NCBI RefSeq assembly: GCF_014207745.1
Contig: NZ_JACHJB010000001.1
Coordinates: 1,922,001 to 1,986,000 of the forward strand
Origin: Nonomuraea muscovyensis
GTDB taxonomy: Bacteria > Actinomycetota > Actinomycetes > Streptosporangiales > Streptosporangiaceae
Direction: 5' to 3'
DNA: 64,000 nucleotides
The notes under the pieces are model-generated. The model did no database searches. It had not been told where the DNA came from and worked only from the letters and a program-made list of their open reading frames with translations. A program made the position numbers and the translations under genes. Of the stretch, positions 8,691-16,572 are shown one piece after another; position 1 is the stretch's first letter; the number at the start of each line of letters is the position of its first letter.

Positions 8691-9790
8691 GCTGGGGAGT
8701 CGACAACCTGCCCTACGGGGTGTTCTCCCGGCAGGGGCAGGCGCCCCGGGTGGGGGTGCGCCACGGCGACCGGGTGCTCGACCTGGCCGCCGCGCTGCAC
8801 GACGAGGTGTTCGCCGCCCCCTCGCTCAACCCGTTCATGGCCCGCGGGCGCACCGCCTGGCACGACACCAGGGCGCTGCTGCAGGAGAAGCTGACCACCG
8901 ACCTGTCGGTGGTCGAGGCCCACCTCGTCCCGCTGGACCAGGTGACGATGCACCTGCCGTTCGAGGTGGCCGACTACGTCGACTTCTACTGCTCGCTCGA
9001 CCACGCCTCCAACATCGGCAGGATGTTCCGGCCCGACTCCGAGCCGCTGCTGCCCAACTGGCGGCACCTCCCGGTGGGCTACCACGGCCGGGCGGGCACG
9101 GTCGTGGTGTCAGGCACGCCGGTCAGGCGGCCGCGCGGCCAGGTCCGGGCGGGCGTGTTCGGGCCGAGCGGCAAGCTGGACATCGAGGCGGAGCTGGGGT
9201 TCGTGGTGGGCGTGCCGACCGAGCTGGGCGCCCCGGCCGGCGCGTTCGAGGACCACGTGTTCGGGGTGACGCTGGTCAACGACTGGAGCGCGCGCGACAT
9301 CCAGGCCTGGGAGTACGTGCCGCTCGGGCCGTTCCTCGGCAAGTCGTTCGCCACGTCCGTCTCGCCGTGGGTGACCCCGCTTGAGGCGCTGCCCCGGATC
9401 CCCGGCCGGCCGCAGGAGCCCGAGCCCCTCGACTACCTGCGCCGGCAGGGCGACTGGGGGCTGGACATCGAGCTGGAGGTGCGGATCAACGACGAGGTCG
9501 TCTCCCGCCCGCCGTACGCGACCATGTACTGGACACCGGACCAGATGCTCGCCCACATGACGGCGAACGGCGCCTCGTTGCGCGTCGGCGACCTGTTCGC
9601 CAGCGGCACGGTCTCCGGGCCGCGGCGCGAGGAGCGCGGCTCCCTCATCGAGATCACCTGGAACGGCACCGAACCGATCAAGCTGTCGAGCGGCGAGACC
9701 AGGACGTTCCTGGAGGACGGCGACACCGTGACCATCCGCGCGACGGCCGGCGACATCACTCTGGGCGAGGTGTCCGGCACCATCGTGTAG
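8687..9790 (+). CDS. fahA: fumarylacetoacetase
   Basis: 367-residue Mg/Ca-dependent hydrolase that splits fumarylacetoacetate into fumarate and acetoacetate, the last step of tyrosine catabolism. Family hallmarks are all present: DYVDFYCSLDHASNIG (metal Asp and catalytic His), LDIEAELGFVVG (metal Glu pair), and VNDWSARDIQAWEYVPLGPF with the following FLGKS (metal Asp, Arg, Gln and Lys). GTG at 8687 overlaps the preceding stop as GTGA. It is shorter than most FAH proteins (about 410-420), through trimmed linkers rather than a lost motif. Third gene of the hmgA operon. Confidence 0.95.
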   Translation: MSWGVDNLPYGVFSRQGQAPRVGVRHGDRVLDLAAALHDEVFAAPSLNPFMARGRTAWHDTRALLQEKLTTDLSVVEAHLVPLDQVTMHLPFEVADYVDFYCSLDHASNIGRMFRPDSEPLLPNWRHLPVGYHGRAGTVVVSGTPVRRPRGQVRAGVFGPSGKLDIEAELGFVVGVPTELGAPAGAFEDHVFGVTLVNDWSARDIQAWEYVPLGPFLGKSFATSVSPWVTPLEALPRIPGRPQEPEPLDYLRRQGDWGLDIELEVRINDEVVSRPPYATMYWTPDQMLAHMTANGASLRVGDLFASGTVSGPRREERGSLIEITWNGTEPIKLSSGETRTFLEDGDTVTIRATAGDITLGEVSGTIV

Positions 9791-9859
9791 ATCACCGCGT
9801 GTGCTCGCGTCGTGACTCACCGATACCCTGGACTCCCCTTCCCGGAGAGCAGGAGTGAG

Positions 9860-11080
9860 ATGCGGCGCGCCACGGTGATCGTTCACTGTGCCCTTGTAGT
9901 CACCGTTCTGAGCGTGTTCGGCACGGCCGGCTGCGGGTCGGTGACCGCGCGGGCGCCGGCTCCCGCGCCGCCGTCCGTGCGGGTCTGGCCGTCCTTCGAC
10001 GGCAGGAACGCCCGCACCGACCGCGGGATGGTGGTCCGGGCGCGGGGCGGCACGCTCGACGCCGTGCTCGCGTACGCCGGGGGGCAGCCGGTGCCTGGCC
10101 ACCTCGACGCGACCCGCACCATCTGGCGCTCCGACTGGGCGCTGAAGCCCGGCACGGAGCACACGGTGACGGCCACCGCCACCCGTCCCGGCGCCCCCTC
10201 GACGGTGGCCATGGGCCGCTTCCGCACCCGCACGCCGCAGCGCACGTTCCGGGTCGCCTCGGCCGTCCCGCTGCCCGGGGAGACCGTGGGGGTCGGCATG
10301 CCGATCATCCTCACGTTCGACGCGCCGGTGCGCGACAGGGCGGCCGTCGAGCGGGCCCTGGAGGTGCGGGCCGAGCGGCCCGTCGAGGGCGCGTGGCGGT
10401 GGGTCGGCGACACCCAGGCGGTCTACCGCCCCCGCGAGTTCTGGCCCGCCAGGCAGCGGGTCACCGTCGTCGCCCACCTGGCCGGCGTCCGCGCCGGCCC
10501 CGGCGTGTACGGCGCCGCCGACCGCTCGCTCACCTTCACCGTCGGCCGCGCCCAGACCAGCACCGTCGACACCCGCACCCACCAGATGACGGTCCGGCGC
10601 GACGGCCGGGTCGCGCAGCGCATGGCCATCAGCGCCGGCATGGCCACCACCCGCGAATACACCACGACCAGCGGCGTCCACCTGACCATGGACAAGGGCA
10701 ACCCGGTGCGCATGGTCTCGCCCGGCCGCAGCAAGGGCGACCCCGGATACTACGACCTGCTGATCGACCACGCGGTCCGCATCTCCAACAGCGGCGAGTA
10801 CGTCCACGCCAAGGACAACGTGTGGGCCCAGGGCCGCGTCAACGTCAGCCACGGCTGCATCAACTCCCGGCCCGACCAGGCCGCCTGGTTCTACGCCGGT
10901 TCGCTGCGCGGCGACCCGGTGACGATCACCGGCACCGACCGCGAGCTCGAATGGGACAACGGCTGGGGCTACTGGCAGCTCCCGTGGGAGGAGTGGGTGA
11001 AGGGCAGCGCTCTGCACGCGCCGGACGCCGCACAGCGGCCCGCGCCGGCCACGCCCGCGCAGCCTCTGCCACAGCGCTGA
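9860..11080 (+). CDS. L,D-transpeptidase (Ig-like plus YkuD)
   Basis: 406-residue exported peptidoglycan cross-linking enzyme that forms 3-3 meso-DAP bonds. A signal peptide ends in FGTAGC, a weak lipobox at Cys28, so it may be a lipoprotein. Two Ig-like domains follow (about residues 40-130 and 130-225). The YkuD catalytic domain comes next (about 230-365), with VSHGCINSRPDQA carrying nucleophile Cys333 and the upstream His in YVHAKDNVW. The layout matches the mycobacterial LdtMt2 class. A C-terminal Pro/Ala-rich tail follows. AGGAG precedes the ATG at 9860; an earlier in-frame start would block the signal peptide. Confidence 0.93.
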   Translation: MRRATVIVHCALVVTVLSVFGTAGCGSVTARAPAPAPPSVRVWPSFDGRNARTDRGMVVRARGGTLDAVLAYAGGQPVPGHLDATRTIWRSDWALKPGTEHTVTATATRPGAPSTVAMGRFRTRTPQRTFRVASAVPLPGETVGVGMPIILTFDAPVRDRAAVERALEVRAERPVEGAWRWVGDTQAVYRPREFWPARQRVTVVAHLAGVRAGPGVYGAADRSLTFTVGRAQTSTVDTRTHQMTVRRDGRVAQRMAISAGMATTREYTTTSGVHLTMDKGNPVRMVSPGRSKGDPGYYDLLIDHAVRISNSGEYVHAKDNVWAQGRVNVSHGCINSRPDQAAWFYAGSLRGDPVTITGTDRELEWDNGWGYWQLPWEEWVKGSALHAPDAAQRPAPATPAQPLPQR

Positions 11081-11155
11081 ATCCGCGGCTACGGTGAGGT
11101 AAAAGGGGAACTAATCGCATACCCGGGCCCGTTATACCAAGAGGAGGGCCGGAGC

Positions 11156-11587
11156 ATGGATGAATGGGTCATCTGGGTGATCCTCGCGCTCGTCCTCGGC
11201 GTCGCGGAGATCTTCACCCTCACCGCATCTCTCGGGATGCTCGGCGTGGCCGCGCTCCTGACGGCGGCGGGCGCCGCCATCGGACTGCCGGTCCCCCTCC
11301 AGTTGCTCGTGTTCGCCCTGTCGTCGACCGCGGGCCTGTTCGTGGTCCGGCCGCTCGCCCTGCGGCACATCCGCCAGCCGCAGCTCAGCCGCTTCGGCGT
11401 CGAGGCTCTGGTGGGCAAGCCTGCGTACGTGCTGTCGGAGGTCACCGGGCGCGACGGCAGGATCCGCATCGGGGGCGAGGAGTGGTCGGCCCGTGCCTAT
11501 GACGAGACCCTGGTGATCCCGGAAGGGGCGACCGTCGACGTCATCGAGATCGAAGGGGCCACAGCCCTCGTCTACCCCAGGGAGTGA
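11156..11587 (+). CDS. NfeD-like membrane protein
   Basis: 143 residues: two or three transmembrane helices in the first 75 residues, then a small OB-fold domain (near 80-143: GKPAYVLSEVTGRDGRIRIG, WSARAYDE, VIEIEGATALVYP). This is the short NfeD family, whose members partner SPFH/flotillin-type proteins in membrane microdomains. The following gene encodes exactly such a protein and is coupled to it, the two lying within a few bases, so they probably form one complex. Confidence 0.92.
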   Translation: MDEWVIWVILALVLGVAEIFTLTASLGMLGVAALLTAAGAAIGLPVPLQLLVFALSSTAGLFVVRPLALRHIRQPQLSRFGVEALVGKPAYVLSEVTGRDGRIRIGGEEWSARAYDETLVIPEGATVDVIEIEGATALVYPRE

Positions 11588-11589
11588 TC

Positions 11590-12666
11590 ATGGATCCGCT
11601 GTTGCTGGTCGGGCTGTTCGTCATCCTCTTCGCGGTGTTCACCGTGCTCAAGGCCGTACGCATCGTGCCGCAGGCCCGGGCGCGCAACGTCGAGCGGCTG
11701 GGCCGCTACCACCGGACGCTCAAGCCGGGCCTGAACTTCGTCATCCCCTACGTCGACCGCGTCTACCCCATGATCGACCTGCGTGAGCAGGTCGTCTCCT
11801 TCCGCCCGCAGCCGGTCATCACCGAGGACAACCTGGTCGTCGAGATCGACACGGTGCTCTACTTCCAGGTGACCGACCCCCGCGCCGCGGCCTACGAGAT
11901 CGCCAACTACATCCAGGCCATCGAGCAGCTCACCGTCACCACCATGCGTAACGTGATCGGCTCGATGGACCTGGAGAAGACACTCACCTCGCGCGACACC
12001 ATCAACAGCCAGCTGCGCGGCGTCCTCGACGAGGCCACCGGCAAGTGGGGCATCCGCGTCAACCGCGTCGAGGTCAAGGCCATCGACCCGCCCAAGACCA
12101 TCAAGGACGCGATGGAGAAGCAGATGCGGGCCGAGCGCGACAAGCGGGCCGCCATCCTCAACGCCGAAGGTCAGCGCCAGTCGCAGATCCTCACGGCCGA
12201 GGGCGACAAGCAGAGCCGCATCCTGCGGGCCGAGGGCCAGCGCTCCGCCGCCATCCTGGAGGCCGAGGGCCAGTCGCGGGCGATCGACCAGGTCTTCCAG
12301 GCCGTCCACCGCAACGACCCCGACCCCAAGCTGCTGGCCTACCAGTACCTCCAGGTGCTGCCGCAGCTCGCCCAGGGCTCCGGCAACACGTTCTGGGTGA
12401 TCCCGAGCGAGGTCACCTCGGCCCTGCAGGGCGTCTCCAAGGCGTTCACGGAGGCCCTGCCGCAGTCGCCGGCCACCCGCGACGAGGTCCCGCACAGCGC
12501 GGAGATGGACGCGGAGATCGCCAGGGCCTCGGAGGCCGCGGCCGAGGCGGTGGCGGACGCCCAGGAGGCCGAGAGCCCCAACGGCCCCCGCCAGCTCACC
12601 CAGGCCGCCCCCGACCCGTTCCCCACCCTGGCCGAGGAGCAGGACAGGTCACGTCAGGAACACTGA
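11590..12666 (+). CDS. SPFH/band-7 protein (QmcA/stomatin-like)
   Basis: 358 residues: an N-terminal membrane anchor (residues 2-22), a PHB/SPFH domain (about 25-200; RTLKPGLNFVIPYVDRVYP, IDLREQVVSF), then an Ala/Glu/Gln-rich coiled coil with repeating AEGQRQSQILTAEGDKQSR and an acidic tail. ATG at 11590 follows GGAG by 5 nt; GTG at 11584 overlapping the NfeD stop is an alternative. Family members oligomerise as membrane scaffolds and, in E. coli, interact with proteases such as FtsH. A weak 6-bp hairpin (12665-12683) lies between its stop and the convergent HTH gene. Confidence 0.92.
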   Translation: MDPLLLVGLFVILFAVFTVLKAVRIVPQARARNVERLGRYHRTLKPGLNFVIPYVDRVYPMIDLREQVVSFRPQPVITEDNLVVEIDTVLYFQVTDPRAAAYEIANYIQAIEQLTVTTMRNVIGSMDLEKTLTSRDTINSQLRGVLDEATGKWGIRVNRVEVKAIDPPKTIKDAMEKQMRAERDKRAAILNAEGQRQSQILTAEGDKQSRILRAEGQRSAAILEAEGQSRAIDQVFQAVHRNDPDPKLLAYQYLQVLPQLAQGSGNTFWVIPSEVTSALQGVSKAFTEALPQSPATRDEVPHSAEMDAEIARASEAAAEAVADAQEAESPNGPRQLTQAAPDPFPTLAEEQDRSRQEH

Positions 12667-12681
12667 CCGGGTGCCGGCCGG

Positions 12682-13209
12682 TCAGGCGACTTCGAGCAGG
12701 CGACGCACCTGTGTCTCCCGGTGCGTCGCCCTGGCCCGGCAGGCCAGCTTGACGGCCGCGTCGGCCAGCGCGATGTCGCGGTTGACCTCGGGGATGTCGT
12801 CCCCCATCGCGGTCCGCAGCCAGGTGGAGATCTCGCCCCACGAGTAGACGCTGATGTTGTCGGCCTCGACGAGCGGCGGCGGGAACCCGCCGGGGCCTCG
12901 CTGACCGCTCGCCAACTGCCGCAGGCTCGCCTGTGTCCGCCCCCCGTGCCGCCGCGCCGCGTCGCCCAGCGTCACCGCGTCGTCGTGATCCACGCTGATG
13001 GCCCACAGGCCGTCCACACTCCGGATCTCGACGAGCACGGACATGATGGCCTCAAGCAGGCTGCCCGCTTCGCGGTCGCACATGAGAAAGGTGCTGCCGT
13101 CCGGTCCGCCCGCCACCGCACAGTCATCCAGCCCCGCCTCGTAGAGAAGATCGGCCTCCTGGTCTGTGGGCGCCCGATTCAGCGTGACGCGGAAATCCCA
13201 CGTGCTCAT
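12682..13209 (-). CDS. HTH protein, probable antitoxin of a HicA-like module
   Basis: 175 residues. The N-terminal half (STWDFRVTLNRAPTD, LYEAGLDDCAVAGGPDGS, DREAGSLLEAIMSVL) looks like a compact alpha/beta domain. The second half holds an HTH: AVTLGDAARRHGGRTQASLR followed by RGPGGFPPP and YSWGEISTWLR, a motif set seen in many actinobacterial DNA-binding proteins. GAGGAGGAG precedes the ATG, which overlaps the stop of the small upstream gene (ATGA). An antitoxin-repressor role is inferred from gene order, coupling and the palindrome before the pair. Its 3' end contains an 11-bp perfect hairpin at 12699-12730. Confidence 0.75.
   Translation of the reverse strand: MSTWDFRVTLNRAPTDQEADLLYEAGLDDCAVAGGPDGSTFLMCDREAGSLLEAIMSVLVEIRSVDGLWAISVDHDDAVTLGDAARRHGGRTQASLRQLASGQRGPGGFPPPLVEADNISVYSWGEISTWLRTAMGDDIPEVNRDIALADAAVKLACRARATHRETQVRRLLEVA
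12699..12730. repeat. perfect 11-bp hairpin inside the HTH gene 3' end
   Basis: GGCGACGCACC and GGTGCGTCGCC are perfect inverse arms around a 10-nt loop, within the last 17 codons of the HTH gene. It may help terminate transcription of the pair or of the convergent SPFH gene. Confidence 0.45.
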
Positions 13210-13451
13210 GACTCCTCCTCGCTCTTGCCGCACCGAGCGTGACCGATCGCCCACGCCACGACGGCCTTCGCATGGTTGCCCGCGTTGCGGGGCGTGGACC
13301 ACACTTTGAAGGGCGTGGCACCGCATATGCATCGCACCCAGCCCCACCGGTGCCCATTGTGGCTTTCGACCACTGTCAACGTCGGGATCTCGCGCACCCT
13401 CCTGAAGGCCGCGTTGATCTCGTTGTGCTGGTGTCTTCCTCGACCGACCAT
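13206..13451 (-). CDS. HicA-like small protein, probable toxin
   Basis: 81 basic residues. A central strand with His (VVESHNGHRWGWVRC) and a C-terminal STPRNAGNHAKAVVAWAIGH resemble the HicA mRNA-interferase fold: a catalytic His in the second strand, then a Pro-x-His/Asn-rich loop leading into a helix. The protein adds CIC and a later Cys that ordinary HicA lacks. It is first in the pair, as toxins are in hicAB, and overlaps the HTH gene by 4 nt. AGGA stands 7 nt before the ATG, inside the 35-bp palindrome that ends at the base next to the start codon. Divergence from textbook HicA keeps this tentative. Confidence 0.6.
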   Translation of the reverse strand: MVGRGRHQHNEINAAFRRVREIPTLTVVESHNGHRWGWVRCICGATPFKVWSTPRNAGNHAKAVVAWAIGHARCGKSEEES

Positions 13452-13486
13452 GTTCTAATCCTGCAACAGTGTTGCACAGGTAGAAC
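13452..13486. promoter_or_regulatory. 35-bp imperfect palindrome, probable autoregulatory operator
   Basis: Centred on G13469: TGCAACA-G-TGTTGCA is a perfect 7-1-7 core, and the outer arms GTTCTA (13452-13457) and TAGAAC (13481-13486) are exactly symmetric about the same centre. 13 of 17 arm positions pair. It ends at the base before the HicA-like start codon and contains its ribosome site, so a bound protein would block expression. Confidence 0.65.
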
Positions 13487-13627
13487 GCCATATCCAGCAC
13501 TGGAGCCCCAACTACATGGCAGCGCCCACGCTCGGGCCGGCCGCCGGCCGTTTCATGACCGTCCGCCTGCCCCCGCCCTCCGCCGGCCGGACACTGCTCG
13601 ACCTGGCCAGGATCGGCTGACCGGCTC

Positions 13628-14800
13628 TCACTCCACCTGGCCGCGGTCGAAGTAGGCGGCCAGGTCGGCGTCGAGGGGCGGGACGTCGAACGGCATGCCG
13701 CCGTCGCGCAACGACATCGTGGCCATGTAGCCGGCCGCCACGCTCATCCGGGCGGCCACCGGCGAGGTGTCGGTCGCCCCGCCCTCCCGGACGAACCTGA
13801 GCCACTCGGTGACGATGGCCGTGTCCGCGCCGCCGTGGCCGCCCTGCGCGTCGGGCACCCGGTAGGTGACGTCGGCGTCGGGGCGGTAGTCGGTGGGGCC
13901 GGTGTTCCACACCTTGACGGTGTCGCCGGGGCGGTCGCCGAAGTTCTCCAGCCGCCCCTCGGTGCCGATCACCGTGTAGTTGCGCACGTAGTCGGGCGTG
14001 AAGTGGCACTGCTGGTAGGCGGCGATGACGCCGTTGTCGAGGCGCATGTTCATCACCGACACGTCCTCGACGTCCACGACGTGGTGCAGGCCGGTGCGGC
14101 GGGCGGGCGGCCAGTCGAACTCGCGCAGCCACCCCTCGGGCCGCGGCGTGCCGGGCTCGCGGCGTGGCAGGTCGCCGTAGAGCATCAGGTCGCCGAAGGC
14201 GTTGACGCGGCTGGTGTAGCCACCGGCCAGCCAGTGGATCACGTCGAGGTCGTGCGCGGCCTTCTGCAGGAGCAGACCGGTGGTGCGGGCGCGGTCGGCG
14301 TGCCAGTCCTTGTAGTAGTAGTCGCCGCCGTAGGAGACGAAGTGGCGCACCCAGACGGTCTTCGGCTCGCCGATGTCGCCCCGCTGGACGATGTCGCGCA
14401 TCAGCCGGACCACGCCCATGTGCCGCATGTTGTGGCCGACGTACAGCCTGGTCCCGGTACGGCGGGCCGCGCGCAGCACGCGGTCGCAGCCCTCGACGCT
14501 GATGGCGAGGGGCTTTTCCAGGTAGACGGCCTTGCCGGCCTCCAGGAAGTCGATGGCGACGCTCTCGTGCGTGTCGTCGGGCGTCAGCACGAGGACGGCG
14601 TCGAGGTCGTCGCGTTCCACCAGGCGGCGGTGGTCGTCGGTGAGGAACTCCGCCTCGAACCGCCCGGCCTGCGCCTTGAGCGCCGCCGGGTCGCTGTCGC
14701 ACAGCGCGGTCACCACGGCGCCCCGCCCGGGGCGGTGCGCCGCCAGCGCGAGGTTGGCGCGGAGGCCGAGGCCGACGACTCCGATCCGCAGGTCTTCCAC
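13628..14800 (-). CDS. Gfo/Idh/MocA-family dehydrogenase
   Basis: 390 residues. An N-terminal Rossmann fold opens with LRIGVVGLGLRANLALAAH, and the family signature LEAGKAVYLEKPLA (the EKP motif) lies near residue 95. KAAHDLDVIHWLAG near residue 180 carries the Asp/His pair used as catalytic acid/base. Such enzymes oxidise or epimerise sugars, inositols or their derivatives with NAD(P). GTG at 14800 follows AAAGGA. It is the last gene of a sugar-ABC operon, 28 nt after the second permease, so it probably acts on the imported sugar or its breakdown product. Confidence 0.9.
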   Translation of the reverse strand: MEDLRIGVVGLGLRANLALAAHRPGRGAVVTALCDSDPAALKAQAGRFEAEFLTDDHRRLVERDDLDAVLVLTPDDTHESVAIDFLEAGKAVYLEKPLAISVEGCDRVLRAARRTGTRLYVGHNMRHMGVVRLMRDIVQRGDIGEPKTVWVRHFVSYGGDYYYKDWHADRARTTGLLLQKAAHDLDVIHWLAGGYTSRVNAFGDLMLYGDLPRREPGTPRPEGWLREFDWPPARRTGLHHVVDVEDVSVMNMRLDNGVIAAYQQCHFTPDYVRNYTVIGTEGRLENFGDRPGDTVKVWNTGPTDYRPDADVTYRVPDAQGGHGGADTAIVTEWLRFVREGGATDTSPVAARMSVAAGYMATMSLRDGGMPFDVPPLDADLAAYFDRGQVE

Positions 14801-14828
14801 GTTCGTCCTTTCTCGGATGGTACGGACC

Positions 14829-15641
14829 CTACTTCGAGCCGGTGAAGGCGATGCCCTCGATGAGTTGCCGCTGCATGACGAGGAAGAGCACCACGACGGG
14901 CGCGCTGGCCATCAGCGAGCCGGCCATGAGCACCGGATAGTCGGTCATGTGCTCGCCCTGCAGGGCCGACAGACCGGCCGACAGCGGCATGCTCTCGGGG
15001 TCGGTGTTGACGATGAGCGGCCACATCAGGTCGTTCCACGACCACAGCACGGTGAGCACGCCGAGCGCCATCAGGCCCGGCCTGGCCAGCGGCAGCATCA
15101 CGCTCCAGAAGATCCGCAGCGGGTTGGCGCCGTCCAGCCGGGCGGCCTCCTCGACCTCGGCGGGCAGCGTCATGAAGAACTGCCGCATCATGAACGTGCC
15201 GAACGCGCTGAACATGCCGGGCGCGATCAGCCCCGGCAGGGTGTTGAGCCAGCCGAGGCTCTGCACGATCTGGTACTGCGGGATGAGGAAGAGCTGGCCC
15301 GGCACCATGAGCACCGACAGCAGCGCGATGAAGAGCACGTCCCGGCCGGGGAAGCGCAGCCGGGCGAAGGCGTAGGCCGCGAGCGAGCAGAACAGGAGCT
15401 GGGCCAGCGTCCGCCCGGCGGTCATCACCACGGTGTTGCCGAACTGCTGGAGGAACGGCGTCTCGTCGAGGACCTTCGCGAAGTTGGACCACTCGAACGA
15501 CGGGATCCACACCGGCGGTGTCCTGGTGGCCTCGGTGAAGGTCTTCAGCGAGGTGAGCACCTGCCAGAAGAACGGCATCACCATCGCGGCCGCACCGACG
15601 GCGAGGACCAGGTGGACGGGCCAGAGCCGGCCGTTACGCAT
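14829..15641 (-). CDS. sugar ABC transporter permease, MalG type
   Basis: 270 residues with six hydrophobic segments. The cytoplasmic EAA loop reads EEAARLDGANPLRIFWSVML followed by PLARP, the site that docks the ATPase. The fold and C-terminal location match MalG-type carbohydrate permeases (CUT1). Its start overlaps the end of the MalF-type gene by 8 nt, so the two are coupled and form a heterodimer. Confidence 0.94.
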   Translation of the reverse strand: MRNGRLWPVHLVLAVGAAAMVMPFFWQVLTSLKTFTEATRTPPVWIPSFEWSNFAKVLDETPFLQQFGNTVVMTAGRTLAQLLFCSLAAYAFARLRFPGRDVLFIALLSVLMVPGQLFLIPQYQIVQSLGWLNTLPGLIAPGMFSAFGTFMMRQFFMTLPAEVEEAARLDGANPLRIFWSVMLPLARPGLMALGVLTVLWSWNDLMWPLIVNTDPESMPLSAGLSALQGEHMTDYPVLMAGSLMASAPVVVLFLVMQRQLIEGIAFTGSK

Positions 15642-16572
15642 AGTGCACCCACCTCTTCTGGACCCGGAACTGGACGACGGTCAGCACCAGGGTGATGGCC
15701 ATGAGCACGACGGCCATGGCCGCCGCGTACCCCTTGGCGCCCTCCTCGAAGGCGCGGGAGAAGAACAGCGAGACGATGGTCTGCGTCTCCTCCCGGGCCG
15801 GGTTGCCCCGGCGCAGCATCAGGTAGACCAGGTCGAACATCTGCAGGCCGTTGATCACGCTGAGCACGGACACGAAGAACACGCTGGGCGACAGCAGGGG
15901 CAGCGTGACCCGGAAGAACTGCCTGACCCGCCCGGCCCCGTCGATCGAGGCCGCCTCGTACAGGTGGCGCGGGATGGCCTGCAGGCCCGCCATGAAGATG
16001 ACCGCGTTGTAGCCGACCTGCGTCCAGACGCCCACGGCGACGAGCGCGTACAGGGCGGTGGACGGGTTCGCGATCCACGAGGTGCCCTCGACGCCGACGA
16101 GCGAGAGCAGGTAGTTGACCAGCCCGTAGTCGCCGTTGTAGAGCCAGGTCCAGATCATCGCGACGGCGGCCGGCATGGTGACGACGGGCAGGAAGTACAG
16201 GGTCCGGTAGAGCGAGACCAGCTTCAGCCCCCGGGTGCCGAGCAGCGCGGCCACGGCGATGGACAGCGGGATGCCGAGCAGGCTCAGCCCGCCGTAGACG
16301 AAGGTGTTGCGCAGCGCCCTGAGGTTGGCGGGGTCGGTGAGGACCTGCTCGTAGTTGCGCAGGCCGATCCAGGTGGCGTCGCCGAACAGCGTCCACTCGG
16401 TGAAGCTGTAGTAGACGGACTGCGCGACCGGCCACAGGTAGAACAGGCCGAGGCCGAGCACGAGCGGCGCGATCATCGCGTAGCCCCAGACCCAGTCGCG
16501 GTCGCGCAGCCTGCGACGGGTGGCGGGGCGGGCGGCCGCCTCGGCGGCGACCGCCCTTCCGAGGGTGCTCAC
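15634..16572 (-). CDS. sugar ABC transporter permease, MalF type
   Basis: 312 residues with six membrane segments after a short basic cytoplasmic N-terminus (RPATRRRLRDRDW). The EAA loop is YEAASIDGAGRVRQFFRVTL plus PLLSP. GTG at 16572 overlaps the binding-protein stop as GTGA. The longer open frame upstream is only a shadow of the binding-protein gene. Works with the MalG-type partner and the lipoprotein encoded next to it. Confidence 0.94.
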   Translation of the reverse strand: MSTLGRAVAAEAAARPATRRRLRDRDWVWGYAMIAPLVLGLGLFYLWPVAQSVYYSFTEWTLFGDATWIGLRNYEQVLTDPANLRALRNTFVYGGLSLLGIPLSIAVAALLGTRGLKLVSLYRTLYFLPVVTMPAAVAMIWTWLYNGDYGLVNYLLSLVGVEGTSWIANPSTALYALVAVGVWTQVGYNAVIFMAGLQAIPRHLYEAASIDGAGRVRQFFRVTLPLLSPSVFFVSVLSVINGLQMFDLVYLMLRRGNPAREETQTIVSLFFSRAFEEGAKGYAAAMAVVLMAITLVLTVVQFRVQKRWVHYA

